Position numbers and translations under genes: made by a program
Notes under the pieces: model-generated
The model's database searches: none
What the model was told of the DNA's origin: nothing
What the model saw: the letters and a program-made list of their open reading frames with translations, nothing else
Shown: in pieces, positions 13,066 through 14,072 of the stretch
Layout of the letters: the number at the start of each line of letters is the position of its first letter
How positions within the stretch are numbered: position 1 is the first letter of the stretch
Assembly (NCBI GenBank): GCA_947074245.1
Contig: CAMTOW010000016.1
Coordinates: forward strand, 1 to 14,072
Source: an uncultured Bacteroidales bacterium
GTDB lineage: Bacteria > Bacteroidota > Bacteroidia > Bacteroidales > JAUNSR01
Length of the DNA: 14,072 nt
Direction of reading: 5' to 3'

Positions 13066-14072
13066 ATGAAACCCTTTTTTATTCCTTTACTTATCAGCTC
13101 CTTTCCGGTTTTTCTTTTTGCTCAAGGCGACATCGCCCGTGGGCATGAACTACCTCTGAAAATACCACCTTATCTGAGTGGAAACTTCGGTGAACTACGC
13201 AGTAACCATTTCCATTCGGGAATCGACTTCAAAACGCAGGGCGTAACGGGCAAACCGGTATACTCGTTCGATGAAGGGTGGGTATCCCGAATCGCCGTAT
13301 CGCCTTGGGGGTACGGACACGCATTGTATATTTCGCATTATACCGGACTGACAACGGTATACGCGCACATGGATTCGTTCGCCCCCTCTATTCAGAATCT
13401 ATTGAGAAATCATCAGTATGAAAACGAAACGTTCGCCTGTGACATTCGCTTTGAAAAAGAAGAAGTTCCCATAAAAAAAGGGGAGCTGATCGGAAAAAGC
13501 GGGAATACGGGTAGCTCGGGTGGTCCGCATGTGCATTTCGAGATCCGAGAAACAGACAGCGAGAACCCGATCGATCCGCTGCCGTTTTTCATGGATAAGA
13601 TAAAAGATACGCGCAAACCGGAGTTGAGAAGCATCCGAGTTTATCCCATCGATGGGATCGTCAATGGCGGAGGATCGCCGGTAACGGCCAATCTGATCAA
13701 AAAAGAAGACGGTTCGGTTACATTGGACAAAAGCTTTTCGGCCTGGGGCGATATCGGCTTGGGATTGAAAGCATATGACCGGATGAATGAAACGTCTAAC
13801 ATCTATGGTGTGAAGAACATCCGGCTGTATGTGAATGATACGCTTTATTCTTCAATCCGGGCAAATCGGATCTCATTTGACGAAACACGTTATCTGAACT
13901 CGCTGACCGATTATGCCGATTGGAAAAAGAATAAATCGATGGTGATGAAAATGTATATCGAACCGGGAAATAAACTGCGGGAAGTATACGGAACGATGAT
14001 AAACGACGGTATACTGCGGATCGATGAAGAAAAACCCTATAACCTGCGTTATGAATTATCGGACGCGTATGG
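13066..14072 (+). CDS. M23 family metallopeptidase, 3' end beyond the window
   Basis: The frame is open for 335 codons from ATG 13066 to the window end, so the C-terminus is missing. Residues 1-19 are a signal peptide (MKPFFIPLLISSFPVFLFA). The peptidase domain spans about 44-175 and has all the LytM/lysostaphin-type residues: zinc ligands His50 and Asp54 (HFHSGIDF), His157 in PHVHFEIR, with His155 and His101 (VYAHMD) as active-site histidines. GNTGSSGGPH is at 146-155. So it is probably an active peptidoglycan endopeptidase in the periplasm or outer membrane. An insert at about 107-137 interrupts the usual short loop after YAHMD. Residues from about 180 form a further beta-rich region of unknown role (KPELRSIRVYPIDG onward). 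The start fits both the signal peptide and the -7 box. Specificity cannot be read from the sequence. Confidence 0.9.
   Translation, partial: MKPFFIPLLISSFPVFLFAQGDIARGHELPLKIPPYLSGNFGELRSNHFHSGIDFKTQGVTGKPVYSFDEGWVSRIAVSPWGYGHALYISHYTGLTTVYAHMDSFAPSIQNLLRNHQYENETFACDIRFEKEEVPIKKGELIGKSGNTGSSGGPHVHFEIRETDSENPIDPLPFFMDKIKDTRKPELRSIRVYPIDGIVNGGGSPVTANLIKKEDGSVTLDKSFSAWGDIGLGLKAYDRMNETSNIYGVKNIRLYVNDTLYSSIRANRISFDETRYLNSLTDYADWKKNKSMVMKMYIEPGNKLREVYGTMINDGILRIDEEKPYNLRYELSDAY

Overview
The window reads as chromosomal DNA of a gut-type Bacteroidales bacterium (Bacteroidota). The evidence is three good matches to the Bacteroidetes -7 promoter box TAnnTTTG, no Shine-Dalgarno sequences ahead of the genes, and several families typical of the group: the rSAM/lipoprotein pair, a DUF5686 outer-membrane protein and a NapH/NapG-like multi-cluster ferredoxin. 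I cannot place the genus. The first 51 bases are not biological: they are the tail of an Illumina P7/TruSeq adapter with its index. The window therefore starts at an untrimmed contig end, and the last gene runs off the right edge.

Layout. (1) 52-3828, minus strand: a compact four-gene operon transcribed right to left. It encodes a membrane NapH-NapG fusion with about six [4Fe-4S] motifs, an exported twin-arginine aldo/keto reductase with two ferredoxin motifs, a DUF1893 protein whose start overlaps the reductase stop, and the 5' part of an ECF-transporter S component cut by the adapter. (2) 3829-4269: a divergent intergenic region holding a degenerate array with exact 22-bp spacing. (3) 4270-5334, plus: mnmA (tRNA 2-thiouridylase), ending at a bidirectional terminator. 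(4) 5412-7001, minus: a putative lipoprotein and a radical SAM/SPASM protein, a two-gene system of unknown function. (5) 7154-8669, minus: a lipoprotein-type calcineurin-like phosphoesterase overlapping a small outer-membrane beta-barrel-like protein, closed by a strong terminator. (6) 8793-10091, minus: inositol-3-phosphate synthase, alone, with its own promoter and terminator. (7) 10461-13019, plus: a large DUF5686 outer-membrane protein. (8) 13066 to the end, plus: the start of an M23 metallopeptidase.

How the genes may work together. Operon 1 looks like an electron path from the quinone pool through the membrane iron-sulfur protein to an exported iron-sulfur aldo/keto reductase; the substrate is unknown. 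The rSAM/lipoprotein pair is the best candidate for an uncharacterised system. Inositol-3-phosphate synthase would supply inositol phosphate for inositol lipids, known in gut Bacteroidetes, but no lipid-assembly gene lies next to it here. Much of the remainder is cell-envelope work: surface lipoproteins, barrel proteins and peptidoglycan hydrolysis.
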